Source: Novosphingobium endophyticum | GTDB lineage: Bacteria; Pseudomonadota; Alphaproteobacteria; Sphingomonadales; Sphingomonadaceae | Assembly: GCF_014640675.1 (NCBI RefSeq) | Contig: NZ_BMHK01000003.1 | Coordinates: 62,001 to 126,000, forward strand | Reading direction: 5' to 3' | Length of the DNA: 64,000 bases | Shown here: positions 41,487 to 50,402 of the stretch, piece after piece | Position numbering within the stretch: position 1 is the first letter of the stretch | Layout: every line of letters starts with the position of its first letter | Notes under the pieces: generated by a model | The model's input: only the letters and a program-made list of their open reading frames with translations | Told to the model about the DNA's origin: nothing | Databases searched by the model: none | Position numbers and translations under genes: made by a program

Positions 41487-43172
41487 TCAGTCCTGACTTG
41501 CGATCGCTTCGCCTTCGACCTCGCCGTTAGGCACGGCGGCGGGTGTGTCGGATAGATCCGCGGCGCCTTTCACCAGCGTCGCGAGCGACGCGCCATCGAG
41601 ACCCAGTTCCTTCATCAGCCCGTCGATCACCGGTGCCTGCGCGCGATAGGCGAGCGCGGCGCTGACCGCGTCGTTGGCAAGGTTGCCCGACCCGCCGGCG
41701 GACGCTCCGTTCGCAACGCCGCCCTTCTGGGTGAGGCCGTCGACCTGCACGATCTTGATCGAATCGATCGCCTCCATCGGGCGCACCGATTCCCGCACCA
41801 CTTCCGGCAGCACCTTGAGCAGCGCCATCTTCATCTGCAGCGAGATCTGGTCCGAGGACAGGATATTCGCCGCTTCGTTGATCGCGCGCTGGCCGGCCGC
41901 CTCGACCTCGAAGCGCACGCGTGCGGCTTCGGCGCGCAGCTTCTCGGCCTCGGCCTCGCCCTCGGCGGCAAGCCTTGCCGCTTCGGCGCGGTTGGCTGCG
42001 GCTTCCTTTTCGGCTTCGGCCTGAACCTTTACCGAAATGGCCTGCCGCTCGGCCTCCTTGGTCGCCTCGATCAGTTCGATCCGCTTGGCGCGTTCGGCAA
42101 TCTCGGTTTCCCGGCTGGTCGTGACCTGCTCCTCGGCGGCGACCGCCTTGGAGCGCGCCTCGTCCGCCTCGGCCTTTGCCTGGCTTTCCTCGCGGCTCTT
42201 GTTCTGGATCGCGATCTGTTGCTCCTGGCGGGCCAGCTCGACCGCCTGCTGCTGCGCGATCCGGGCTTCCGCGACGGAACGATCCGACTCGATCTGCTGC
42301 GCATCGACCTTCTGCTTGGCGATGATCCGCGCTTCTTCCGCTTCACGGCCGCGCAAAGCCTGTTCGCGAGCGACTTCGGCGGCCTGTTCCGCCCGCCGCA
42401 TCTCGACCTCGCGCTCCTGCTCCAGCTTGGCGAACTCGTTCTCGCGCTGAATCTGCAACGACTGGCGCTCGGCCTCGAGGTTCTTGCTTTCGATCTGGAC
42501 ACGGGTGTCCTGCTCGATGTCGTTGCGAGCCTTCTTGCGCAGCTCGATCTGCTCGGTGAGCTTGGTCAGGCCCTCCGCGTCGAAAGCGTTGTTCGCGTTG
42601 AAGTGCTCGATCGAGGTCTGGTCGAGCCCGGTCAGCGAGACCGATTCCAGCTCGAGCCCGTTCATCGCAAGGTCCGACGAGGACACCTGCTGCACCTTCT
42701 GCACAAAATCCGCCCGCTGTTCATGGAGCTGGTTCATCGACATTCCCGCCGCGACCGAACGCAGCGCATCGACGAACTTGCCCTCCACGAGGTCCTTGAG
42801 CGCCTCCGGATGCATCGTGCGCGCACCCAGCGTCTGCGCTGCCATGGCGATGGCGGGCGCGTCCGGACGAACGCGCACATAAAATTCCGCCTTCACGTCG
42901 ATCCGCAGACGGTCGAGCGTGATAAGCGCATCCTGGTTCTTGCGCTCCACGGCCAGACGCACCGTGTTCATGTTCACCGGCATCGTCTCGTGGAAGATCG
43001 GCAGCACGAGAGCGCCGCCGTTCATCACCACCTTCTCCCCGCCTACGCCGGTTCGGACGAAAGCGATTTCCTTGCTCGCGCGCCGGTAGAGCCGCGCGAG
43101 CATGACCCCGAACGCCAGGAGCACGACAAGGGCGATACCGGCAATGATCGCCGGACCGACGAAGGCTTCCAT
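41487..43172 (-). CDS. Flotillin family protein (YqiK-like)
   Basis: A 561-residue membrane scaffold. One N-terminal hydrophobic anchor (about residues 4-26), an SPFH/band 7 domain (residues ~50-220, LDRLRIDVKAEFYVRV, LEGKF-like region) and a long Glu/Ala/Arg coiled coil (about 240-460), then a C-terminal oligomerisation part (QISLQMKMALLKVLPEVVRE). Flotillins organise membrane microdomains. ATG at 43172 follows GGGGAG. It is downstream of a YqiJ-like gene, the usual partner that supplies an OB-fold membrane protein. Confidence 0.92.
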   Translation of the reverse strand: MEAFVGPAIIAGIALVVLLAFGVMLARLYRRASKEIAFVRTGVGGEKVVMNGGALVLPIFHETMPVNMNTVRLAVERKNQDALITLDRLRIDVKAEFYVRVRPDAPAIAMAAQTLGARTMHPEALKDLVEGKFVDALRSVAAGMSMNQLHEQRADFVQKVQQVSSSDLAMNGLELESVSLTGLDQTSIEHFNANNAFDAEGLTKLTEQIELRKKARNDIEQDTRVQIESKNLEAERQSLQIQRENEFAKLEQEREVEMRRAEQAAEVAREQALRGREAEEARIIAKQKVDAQQIESDRSVAEARIAQQQAVELARQEQQIAIQNKSREESQAKAEADEARSKAVAAEEQVTTSRETEIAERAKRIELIEATKEAERQAISVKVQAEAEKEAAANRAEAARLAAEGEAEAEKLRAEAARVRFEVEAAGQRAINEAANILSSDQISLQMKMALLKVLPEVVRESVRPMEAIDSIKIVQVDGLTQKGGVANGASAGGSGNLANDAVSAALAYRAQAPVIDGLMKELGLDGASLATLVKGAADLSDTPAAVPNGEVEGEAIASQD

Positions 43173-43336
43173 TTCGTAATACTCCCCTGTTCGCCGCGCA
43201 TGACGGGGCATGGTCGGCGTGTTGACTACAGCAAGAGTATCTATCGAAACGCCGATCTTCGGCATAGCAAAACCGGAACGCGCGATACCGATTTCAGAAT
43301 GTTAATGGCCCGTGATCTGACCCCGGCGGCGCGGTG

Positions 43337-43972
43337 TCACCCGTCGAGCCGGGGCAAGTAACGGTCGCCCCGCCCGATCGCCTTGAACAGCTCTCCTTCA
43401 CGCCGAACAAGCAGGATGCGGTCGCCCTGTTCGAAGCGCTGATCGGCTTCGTCCGGCTCGACCATGACGTGATGAACCTGGCCGAAACGGTCGGTCACTT
43501 TCGCCCTCGCGGGACTGCCCTGCACGGCGGTGCCGATGACGATCTCCGCCTGCCGTCCGACCAGCGCGGTCACGTCGATCGCGGTCGTTTCGTCCTGCGG
43601 GATGATCCGTCCCAGCGGGCGCGCGATCGCGCCCGTCACGGGAAGCGACGCCAGGCCGGCGACCGGACCTGCGAACCAGGCGCTCCAGGGATGCCCGGTC
43701 AGCGCGGCGAGGAACTGCTGCCCGGCAAGCCCGATCACGCCGAACACGGCCAGAAGCAGCATCAGCCACATGAGGAAGGGCAGACGTCCCAGTCCGATCA
43801 GCGAGAGCAGGCCGGCGTCCACCCCCACCTCGCCGTCCACATCCACGTCGACATCGGCTTCGCCGCCAAGCAGGTTGCCGAGGCCAATGATCTGGAGCAC
43901 CGCAAGCATCAGCATGAGCGCAAGCGCGGCTGAAAACGGCAGGCTCTCCGGCGCCGTCAAAAGCTCAACCAT
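43337..43972 (-). CDS. YqiJ-like OB-fold membrane protein (DUF1449)
   Basis: A 211-residue membrane protein with hydrophobic segments at about residues 12-33, 55-85 and 93-115, an Asp/Val-rich loop (GGEADVDVDVDGEVGVD) and a C-terminal OB-fold (TALVGRQAEIVIGTAVQGSP, KVTDRFGQVHHVMVEPDE). NfeD/YqiJ proteins pair with flotillins, and the flotillin gene follows directly. The start overlaps the end of the next upstream gene by 8 bp. Confidence 0.87.
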   Translation of the reverse strand: MVELLTAPESLPFSAALALMLMLAVLQIIGLGNLLGGEADVDVDVDGEVGVDAGLLSLIGLGRLPFLMWLMLLLAVFGVIGLAGQQFLAALTGHPWSAWFAGPVAGLASLPVTGAIARPLGRIIPQDETTAIDVTALVGRQAEIVIGTAVQGSPARAKVTDRFGQVHHVMVEPDEADQRFEQGDRILLVRREGELFKAIGRGDRYLPRLDG

Positions 43973-44660
43973 GGTCGATGTATTTCGTTTCGAGGAAGCG
44001 GCCGCGCGTGGCCAGGGCGTCGAGGTCGTTGCGTGAGAGGTCGTGCGACATGGCCTCGATCTCGTCGGCGATCACGCAGAGGCCGTCGATGAGCTGTTCC
44101 GAGGGCGTGCTGCCGGCGTGTTCCCTGCCGCGCAGCGCCGGGGGGATGCGCGTGTAGCTGTCGACCAGGCCGGGCAGGTGCTCGGACAGCAGCTTGCGCA
44201 CCTCGCGCGCGGCGGGGCCGTTCTCTTCGAGCGTGACGAGTTGCGGCGCGAGCTGTTCGAGACGGACGCCGATCATGTCGATGGCGTCGATCGCGGCATT
44301 GGGCAGCGAGCGGCGGCGGGCCTCCAGCCAGAGTTCGGTCGATCCGGCCAGTTCGGCCAGTTCGACGCTGGAAAGCTGGTCCGTTCTGGGGCGCGGCGTG
44401 GCGGGATAGATGGACAACACGATGAACACCAAGACGCCCAGCAGCATCGTGAGGAGCCAGGTCGTATCCGGCAATCCGTCCAGGAAGAGCCCCGCGCCGA
44501 TCGAGACGATCACGATTCCCATCAGCGCCAGAAACGCGCGGCGCAGACGGCGAAAGCGGAAGCGCCAACGCTCCTTGCGGGCGTTGTACAGGCGGATCGC
44601 GCGCTGGCGGCGGGCCGCGCGGATGATCTCCTGCTGGACGGGGGAGCGGGGGCCGGCCAT
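43965..44660 (-). CDS. Two-helix membrane protein of unknown function
   Basis: I do not recognise this 231-residue protein. A basic N-terminus (RRQRAIRLYNARKERWRFRF) is followed by two transmembrane segments at about residues 42-62 and 67-86, and a cytoplasmic helical domain of about 140 residues (TELWLEARRRSLPNAAIDAI, GVRLEQLAPQLVTLEENGPA). It lies between telA and the YqiJ/flotillin pair and overlaps the latter by 8 bp, so it probably works with them at the membrane. The same protein type next to TelA-like genes is worth comparing. Confidence 0.8.
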   Translation of the reverse strand: MAGPRSPVQQEIIRAARRQRAIRLYNARKERWRFRFRRLRRAFLALMGIVIVSIGAGLFLDGLPDTTWLLTMLLGVLVFIVLSIYPATPRPRTDQLSSVELAELAGSTELWLEARRRSLPNAAIDAIDMIGVRLEQLAPQLVTLEENGPAAREVRKLLSEHLPGLVDSYTRIPPALRGREHAGSTPSEQLIDGLCVIADEIEAMSHDLSRNDLDALATRGRFLETKYIDHG

Positions 44661-44671
44661 GAGCTACAATC

Positions 44672-44696
44672 GTCGTCCCGGACCTGATCCGGGACC
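44672..44696. repeat. 25-bp palindromic repeat, copy 1
   Basis: Palindrome TCCCGGACCTGATCCGGGA flanked by GTCG and CC, resembling small intergenic palindromes common in sphingomonads and other alphaproteobacteria. An inverted second copy lies at 44763-44787. It sits between telA and the membrane protein gene. Confidence 0.7.
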
Positions 44697-44762
44697 GGTG
44701 GCGGTGTTTACGCACGGCCGTGCAGAGCGCCCCCGGCACAAGCTCACCTCAAGAACGCCAGC

Positions 44763-44787
44763 GGTCCCGGGTCGAGCCCGGGATGAC
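44763..44787. repeat. 25-bp palindromic repeat, copy 2 (inverted)
   Basis: The reverse complement matches copy 1 at 20 or more of 25 positions (GTCRTCCCGGRCYYGAYCCG then GGACC). The two copies face each other across 66 bp and could pair to form a large stem in a read-through mRNA. Confidence 0.7.
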
Positions 44788-44821
44788 GGATAGTTTCTCG
44801 AATGCCCGGTCCCCGGCATGC

Positions 44822-46033
44822 TCAGTCCAGCGCCTCCAGCATCGACCTGGCGGCCTTGTCGTCGCCGGCCGCCACGCCTTCGGACTGGCCCTGCGCGCGG
44901 GCGATGTAGGCTTTGGACTTGCCAATCTCGCCTTCGAGCGCGACGACCGTCTGCTTCATGTTGTCGAGCGCCTGGAGCTTGAAGGTGTCGATCGAATCCA
45001 TCGTGTCGTAGATATTCTGGAACGCCCGGCTCAGCGTCTCGAGCGGGATCGTCGCGCTGGCCGCCTGCTGGTGGATCTTCGCCGTGTTGTCTTTCAGCAT
45101 CTGCCCGGTGGCGTCGATGATGTTCGCTGTGGTGGTGTTGAGCGCGGTGATCTGGTCCAGCACGAGGCGCTGGTTGGTCATCGCCTGCGCCACCGTGACG
45201 GCCGTGCGCAGCGCGCCGACCGTGGTGGTCGAGGCACGGTCGACACCCTTGACCAGTTCGACGTTGTTCTTCTTGACCAGATCGAGCGCGAGATAGCCCT
45301 GCACGGTGACCGCCATCTGCGTCAGCAGGTCCTGGGTGCGCTGGCGCACATAGAACAGCGCCGTCTCGCGCACCGCCTTTGCCTTGGCCGGATCGGTGTG
45401 ATCGAGATCTGCCGCCTTCTGCTCCAGCGCCTCGTCGAGCGCCTTCGACATGAAGATCATCTGCTCCAGCTTGCCCATCGCCTTCCACAGGTTCTGGCGC
45501 TCGACGTCGATCGCGGCGTTATCCATCAGCAGCTCGTCCTTGCCGCCCTGCAGACGGGTGAGGATGGCGCTGATGTGGGTCTGCGCGCTCTTGTAGCTGT
45601 CGAAGTAGTTCCTCAGCTTGCTGCCGAAGGGGATGATGCCGAAGAGCTTGCGCGGCGCGGTGAGGTCGCCCTTGGTCGAGGGGTCGAGATCCTCGACCGT
45701 GCGGCGCAGCTCGGCCAGATCGACGCCGACGCCGGTAGTCTCGTCCATCGCGCGGATCGGGCGATCGAGGAAGCGGTTGGACTGGCCCGCCGCCTCGGCG
45801 ATTTCCTTGCGGCCCATGTTGGTGATCTGATCGACCCGGCGGCCGAATTCGGGCGAATTCGAATCCTGCGAGACGAGATCGTCGACGAATTCCTCCACCC
45901 GGACCTGCAGGCGCGACTTCTGCTCCTCGTTCACCGGAACGAGGCCAGCGGCCTTTTCGGGCTTTACGGCGGGCACCGGTTCGGGTGGAGTCAGTTTCAG
46001 CTCTTCCGTGGCCTGATCCGTAGCAACCGCCAT
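44822..46033 (-). CDS. TelA-like toxic anion resistance protein
   Basis: A 403-residue cytoplasmic helical protein of the TelA/KlaA family, linked to tellurite and other membrane-stress resistance. Blocks: VEEFVDDLVSQDSNSPEFGR, QITNMGRKEIAEAAGQSNRF, LFGIIPFGSKLRNYFDSYKS and AIDVERQNLWKAMGKLEQM. The long coiled-coil content is typical. AAAAGGAACGCGGTAG precedes the ATG. A flotillin, YqiJ and a two-helix protein follow on the same strand, suggesting a membrane-stress module. Confidence 0.9.
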   Translation of the reverse strand: MAVATDQATEELKLTPPEPVPAVKPEKAAGLVPVNEEQKSRLQVRVEEFVDDLVSQDSNSPEFGRRVDQITNMGRKEIAEAAGQSNRFLDRPIRAMDETTGVGVDLAELRRTVEDLDPSTKGDLTAPRKLFGIIPFGSKLRNYFDSYKSAQTHISAILTRLQGGKDELLMDNAAIDVERQNLWKAMGKLEQMIFMSKALDEALEQKAADLDHTDPAKAKAVRETALFYVRQRTQDLLTQMAVTVQGYLALDLVKKNNVELVKGVDRASTTTVGALRTAVTVAQAMTNQRLVLDQITALNTTTANIIDATGQMLKDNTAKIHQQAASATIPLETLSRAFQNIYDTMDSIDTFKLQALDNMKQTVVALEGEIGKSKAYIARAQGQSEGVAAGDDKAARSMLEALD

Positions 46034-46143
46034 CTACCGCGTTCCTTTTGTGCAAGCATTATCGGGCATGCGCGAATCTAGGTTCGGTTCACGGCCAGCA
46101 CAAGGAAAACAGGCGGACAGTTGCCGCCGCCGGTCGGAACCGG

Positions 46144-46962
46144 TCAGCGGTTACTCGATTGCCCCTCGCCCGCGCCGATCCACAGCATCGTGTCGTCACG
46201 CGCGACAACAGCGAGATTCAGCCCCGCCGCCGCCGCGCGGCGCACGGCAAGGTCGGTCGGCGCGGAAATGGCGACAAGCAGCGGGCACCCGGCACGCACT
46301 GTCTTTTCGACCAGTTCATAGGAACAGCGCGAGGTGACGATGATGAAACCCTCGCCCGGATCGGCGCCCTCGCGCGCGAGGCCGCCTACCAGCTTGTCGA
46401 GCGCATTGTGGCGGCCGACATCCTCACGCACGGCGTGGACTGTGCCGTCGGACCGGCAGAAGGCGGCGGCATGAGTGGCAGAGGTCTTTCGGCCCAGTTC
46501 CTGCCGCGCGCGCAGGGCATCCAGCCCGCGCCTGATCGCCTCGGGCGTCGCCCGGTTCGGCCGATCGAGTCCGGGCAGCGGCCGTAGCGCGGCTTCGACG
46601 CCCTCGATCCCGCAAATCCCGCAGGAACTGTCCCCGACGCGGCGGCGCGCCCTTTCGAGGATCGGGCCGAGGCGCGCTTCGGGCAGATTGACGCGCGCGA
46701 CGTATCCGGTGCCCCATTCGTCGTTCTCGACCGCGTGGACGGCCACCGGGCCGACTTCCGAGGCCTGGGCAAGACCCTCGGCCATGAGGAAGCCTGTCAC
46801 GAAATCCTCGATGTCGAGCGGGGTGGCCATCATCACGGCATAAGCGATGCCGTTGGTCTCGATCGCAATTGGCGCCTCGACCGGAACGGCGAGGGAAAGC
46901 GCCTCACCGCCGGTTGAGACATAGGCATTGCGTTCGGCCCTGATCGTTACCGTACCGCGCAT
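46144..46962 (-). CDS. fdhD: FdhD, formate dehydrogenase sulfurtransferase
   Basis: Transfers sulfur from a cysteine desulfurase to the molybdenum cofactor of formate dehydrogenase, which needs it for activity. The 272-residue protein has the essential CxxC in GDSSCGICGIEG and the block VREDVGRHNALDKLVGG, plus GFIIVTSRCSYELVEK. I place the start at ATG 46962 (MRGTVTIRAERN); ATGs at 46989 and 47007 are in frame. It follows the formaldehyde-oxidation genes on the same strand; formate is their end product. No formate dehydrogenase genes are in the window. Confidence 0.9.
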   Translation of the reverse strand: MRGTVTIRAERNAYVSTGGEALSLAVPVEAPIAIETNGIAYAVMMATPLDIEDFVTGFLMAEGLAQASEVGPVAVHAVENDEWGTGYVARVNLPEARLGPILERARRRVGDSSCGICGIEGVEAALRPLPGLDRPNRATPEAIRRGLDALRARQELGRKTSATHAAAFCRSDGTVHAVREDVGRHNALDKLVGGLAREGADPGEGFIIVTSRCSYELVEKTVRAGCPLLVAISAPTDLAVRRAAAAGLNLAVVARDDTMLWIGAGEGQSSNR

Positions 46963-47055
46963 GCCCGCCTGTCTCCCCGGCCGTTCCATCAGGGCTGCCC
47001 GACGCAAGCCCCTGCCCCGTAATAGGACGTCACGACCGAAAGGTCATGCGCGAGT

Positions 47056-47895
47056 TCAGGCCTTCAGCCGCTCTGCATGCCAGGCGACATGATCGGCCAT
47101 GAAGGTCGAGATGAAGTAGTAGGAGTGATCGTACCCCTCCTGCATCCGGATCGTCGCTGGTTGACCGGCCTTTTCGCAAGCCTCGGCAAGCAGGTGCGTC
47201 CTGAGCTGTTCCTCCAGGAAGCCATCGGCGGTTCCCTGATCGACCAGCAGATCGGGCAGACGCGCGCCATCCTCGATCAGGGCGCAGGCATCGTATTCAC
47301 GCCAGGCCGCGCGATCGGCGCCGACATATCCGGTCAGCGCCTTGTCGCCCCAGGGGCAGTTCAGAGGAGAAACGATCGGCGAGAATGCGCTGACCGAGCG
47401 GAAACGCCGCGGATCGCGCAGGGCGATGGTGAGCGCGCCGTGCCCGCCCATCGAGTGACCGGTGATACCCTGCCGCTCCATATCGACGGGGAATTCGGTG
47501 GCGACCAGCGCCGACAGCTCCTTTTCGATGTAGGAACGCATGCGGAAGTTCGTGGCCCATGGTTCCTCGGTCGCATCGACATAGAAACCCGCGCCCTTGC
47601 CGAAGTCATAGCCTTCGTCGTCGGGCACCTCTTCGCCGCGCGGGCTGGTGTCGGGCGCGACGAAGATCACGCCGTGCTCGGCGCAGGCGGCGCGGAACTC
47701 GCCCTTTTCGGTGACGTTGGCATGCGTGCAGGTCAGCCCCGACAGATACCACAGAACTGGCAGCTTCGCGCCCGGCGCATGTTCGGGCACGAAGACGGAG
47801 AAAGTCATCTCTGTCCCCGTTTCGCTCGACTGGTGCCGGTAGACGCCCTGCGTGCCGCCGAAGGACTTGTTCCGCGATACGGTTTCCATGCCCAT
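47056..47895 (-). CDS. S-formylglutathione hydrolase
   Basis: A 279-residue esterase-D-type alpha/beta hydrolase cleaving S-formylglutathione to formate and glutathione, the second step of formaldehyde detoxification. The Ser nucleophile is in GITGHSMGGHGALTIALRDP; FVAPDTSPRGEEVPDD and YDHSYYFISTF (His) are family blocks. Start is one of two close ATGs, 47895 (MGMETVSR) or 47889; neither has a strong ribosome site, and the gene follows the VOC gene within 5 bp, so coupling is likely. Confidence 0.93.
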   Translation of the reverse strand: MGMETVSRNKSFGGTQGVYRHQSSETGTEMTFSVFVPEHAPGAKLPVLWYLSGLTCTHANVTEKGEFRAACAEHGVIFVAPDTSPRGEEVPDDEGYDFGKGAGFYVDATEEPWATNFRMRSYIEKELSALVATEFPVDMERQGITGHSMGGHGALTIALRDPRRFRSVSAFSPIVSPLNCPWGDKALTGYVGADRAAWREYDACALIEDGARLPDLLVDQGTADGFLEEQLRTHLLAEACEKAGQPATIRMQEGYDHSYYFISTFMADHVAWHAERLKA

Positions 47896-47899
47896 CGCT

Positions 47900-48280
47900 T
47901 CAGCCCGCGGCCATGTGCCAGAGGCAGATCTTGTTGCCGGTCGGATCGCGCAGGTACGCCCCATAGGCGCCGGGCATGATGTCGCGCGGGCCGGGTTCGC
48001 CTTCGCAGGTGCCGCCGGCGGCAAGGCCCGCCGCATGAGCGGCATCGACCACCGCCGGGCTGGCCGCGAAAAGGCCGATGGTGCCGCCATTGGCGTGCGT
48101 GGCCGGCTCACCGTTGCGCGGCGTGGTCGCCATGAACATGCCGGTTTCAGTGCGGTACAGCACTGCCGCGCCTTCGTTCATCAGCATGCCCTCGCCGTGG
48201 CCCAGCGCGCCCATCACGCCGTCGTAGAAGGCCTTGGCCGCCGGAGCATCGTTGGTGCCGACCATGATATGCGTAAACAT
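47900..48280 (-). CDS. VOC (glyoxalase/dioxygenase superfamily) protein
   Basis: A 126-residue vicinal-oxygen-chelate protein: FTHIMVGTNDAPAAKAFYDG at the start, ATHANGGTIGLFAASPAVVD in the middle and AYGAYLRDPTGNKICLWHM at the end. The His, Glu/Asp and metal-ligand pattern of VOC folds is visible but the reaction is not. The ATG at 48280 follows TTGGGGAAACTGCGC. Its place between class III ADH and S-formylglutathione hydrolase suggests a role with glutathione adducts. Confidence 0.87.
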   Translation of the reverse strand: MFTHIMVGTNDAPAAKAFYDGVMGALGHGEGMLMNEGAAVLYRTETGMFMATTPRNGEPATHANGGTIGLFAASPAVVDAAHAAGLAAGGTCEGEPGPRDIMPGAYGAYLRDPTGNKICLWHMAAG

Positions 48281-48303
48281 GCGCAGTTTCCCCAATTCTC
48301 GAT

Positions 48304-49416
48304 TCAATAGACCACCACGGAGCGGATCGATTCGCCAGCATGCATCAGATCGAACCCCTTGTTGATCTCTTCAAGGGAAAGAACGTGGGTAATCATCGGA
48401 TCGATCTGGATCTTGCCGTTCATGTACCAGTCGATGATCTTCGGCACGTCGGTGCGGCCCTTGGCGCCGCCGAACGCGGTGCCCTTCCACACGCGGCCGG
48501 TGACGAGCTGGAACGGGCGCGTGGCGATTTCCTTGCCGGCTTCGGCCACACCGATGATGATCGACTCGCCCCAGCCGCGATGGCAGCATTCCAGCGCCGT
48601 ACGCATGACTTCGGTGTTGCCCGTGCAGTCGAAGGTATAGTCCGCGCCGCCGTCGGTCATCTGCACGATCCTGGCGATGGTGTCCTCGCGGCTCATGCCC
48701 TTGACGTTGAGGAAGTCCGTCATGCCGAACTTGCGGCCCCATTCCTCGCGATCGGGGTTGAGGTCGACGCCGATGATCTTGTTCGCACCGGCGAGCCTCG
48801 CACCCTGGATCACATTGAGGCCGATGCCGCCGAGGCCGAAGACGACCACGTTCTCGCCCACCTGCACCTTGGCGGTATTGGTCACCGCGCCCACGCCCGT
48901 GGTCACGCCGCAGCCGACGTAGCACGACGTCTGGAATGGCGCGTCCTCGCGGATCTTGGCGACGGCGATCTCGGGCAGCACGGTGAAGTTCGAGAACGTC
49001 GAGCAGCCCATGTAGTGGAAGATCTTCTGGCCCTTGTAGCTGAAGCGGCTGGTGCCGTCCGGCATCAGCCCCTGCCCCTGCGTCGCGCGGATCGCCGTGC
49101 ACAGGTTGGTCTTGCCCGAGAGGCACGACTTACACTGGCGGCATTCGGGCGTGTAGAGCGGGATCACGTGATCGTCGGGCTTCACGCTGGCGACACCCGG
49201 CCCCACCTCACGAACGATGCCGGCGCCTTCATGGCCCAGGATCGAGGGGAAGATGCCTTCCGAATCGAGGCCGTCGAGCGTGTAGGCGTCGGTGTGGCAA
49301 ATACCGGTCGCCATGATCTCGACCAGAACTTCGCCTTCCTTGGGGCCTTCAAGGTCGACTTCGACGATTTCCAGCGGTTTCTTCGCTTCGAATGCGACGG
49401 CGGCGCGGGTCTTCAT
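48304..49416 (-). CDS. frmA: S-(hydroxymethyl)glutathione dehydrogenase / class III alcohol dehydrogenase
   Basis: A 370-residue zinc enzyme oxidising S-hydroxymethylglutathione (formaldehyde bound to GSH) with NAD. Catalytic zinc ligands are in [12 protein letters not shown] and GHEGAG, structural zinc ligands in [15 protein letters not shown], and the coenzyme motif is [15 protein letters not shown]. The end is SIRSVVVY. First gene of the frmA - VOC - S-formylglutathione hydrolase unit; divergent from the LysR gene, with the inverted arms CGCTTT/AAAGCG (49442-49476) between them. Confidence 0.95.
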   Translation of the reverse strand: MKTRAAVAFEAKKPLEIVEVDLEGPKEGEVLVEIMATGICHTDAYTLDGLDSEGIFPSILGHEGAGIVREVGPGVASVKPDDHVIPLYTPECRQCKSCLSGKTNLCTAIRATQGQGLMPDGTSRFSYKGQKIFHYMGCSTFSNFTVLPEIAVAKIREDAPFQTSCYVGCGVTTGVGAVTNTAKVQVGENVVVFGLGGIGLNVIQGARLAGANKIIGVDLNPDREEWGRKFGMTDFLNVKGMSREDTIARIVQMTDGGADYTFDCTGNTEVMRTALECCHRGWGESIIIGVAEAGKEIATRPFQLVTGRVWKGTAFGGAKGRTDVPKIIDWYMNGKIQIDPMITHVLSLEEINKGFDLMHAGESIRSVVVY

Positions 49417-49514
49417 GGCGCAAAACTCCTCTATATCGACACGCTTTGTAAAACTCCGGCATGCTGTGATAAAGCGCCGCTCTAGAAAAGGATTATCCCT
49501 ACACGGAGAAAGTG

Positions 49515-50399
49515 ATGCTGGGGAGCTGGGACGGAATTGAGGAGTTCGCCATTATTGCCCGGCTAGGCAGCTTCACCGCCGCGGCGCAGGCCTATGGCGC
49601 TTCGGTGACGCACATGAGCCGATCGCTGGCGCGGCTCGAAAGCCGCCTGCAGGTGCAGCTCCTCCACCGCACGACGCGCACCTTGCGGCTGACCGAGACC
49701 GGGCAGATCTTCCTCGAAACCTGCAAGCGCCTGATCGAGGAGCGCGACGAGGCGATCGCCGCGGTCGCCTCGCAGGGCGAACCGCGCGGGCATCTGCGGC
49801 TGACCTGTTCCTATGCGCTGGGAGAGAAGTTCGTGGCCCCGCTGCTTCGCGAGCTCGCCCTCACCTACCCCGCCCTGACGGTGACGCTCGATCTCGACAA
49901 CACGATCGTCGACCTTATCGCCGACGGCTATGACCTTGCGATCCGCACCGGTCACCTCAACGATTCCCGACTGGTGGCGACACGCGTGGCATCGAGGGGG
50001 CTCGTCACACTCGCTTCGCCGAGCTATCTCGACAAGCATGGCCGACCTTCCGACATCGGGGACCTGCGCAAGCACGAATGCCTCATCGGTTCGTCCGGCC
50101 AGTGGCATTTCCGGGATACGAAGACCTACCGCCCGCAAGGCCGCTGGCGGTGCAACAGCGGCCATGCCCTGCTCGAGGCGGCTCTGGCGGACATGGGCAT
50201 CTGCCAGCTCCCCACGTTCTATCTCGGCAATCTCATCTCCGAAGGCAGGCTGGAGCCCGTCCTGGCCGATCTCAGTCCCCAGGAAGAACCCATTTGGGCG
50301 GTCTATCCGCAGCGGCGGCACCTCTCGCCCAAGGTCAGCGCGATGGTCGCCCACCTTCGCGCCAACCTTCCCGGCAGGCTCGCCTCTGCCAGCACGTGA
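49515..50399 (+). CDS. LysR family transcriptional regulator
   Basis: A 294-residue LysR protein: N-terminal winged helix-turn-helix ([40 protein letters not shown]) and a C-terminal effector-binding domain. ATG at 49515 (GTG at 49512 just before it) follows ACGGAGAAAGTG. Divergent from frmA, so it probably senses formaldehyde or a related signal and controls that operon; in alphaproteobacteria FrmR-type control is commoner, so this is inferred from position only. Confidence 0.9.
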   Translation: MLGSWDGIEEFAIIARLGSFTAAAQAYGASVTHMSRSLARLESRLQVQLLHRTTRTLRLTETGQIFLETCKRLIEERDEAIAAVASQGEPRGHLRLTCSYALGEKFVAPLLRELALTYPALTVTLDLDNTIVDLIADGYDLAIRTGHLNDSRLVATRVASRGLVTLASPSYLDKHGRPSDIGDLRKHECLIGSSGQWHFRDTKTYRPQGRWRCNSGHALLEAALADMGICQLPTFYLGNLISEGRLEPVLADLSPQEEPIWAVYPQRRHLSPKVSAMVAHLRANLPGRLASAST

Positions 50400-50402
50400 C
50401 CC

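Noticed and set aside
44720..46081. A 453-codon open frame antisense to telA
   Set aside because: No family motif and codon composition mirrored from telA.
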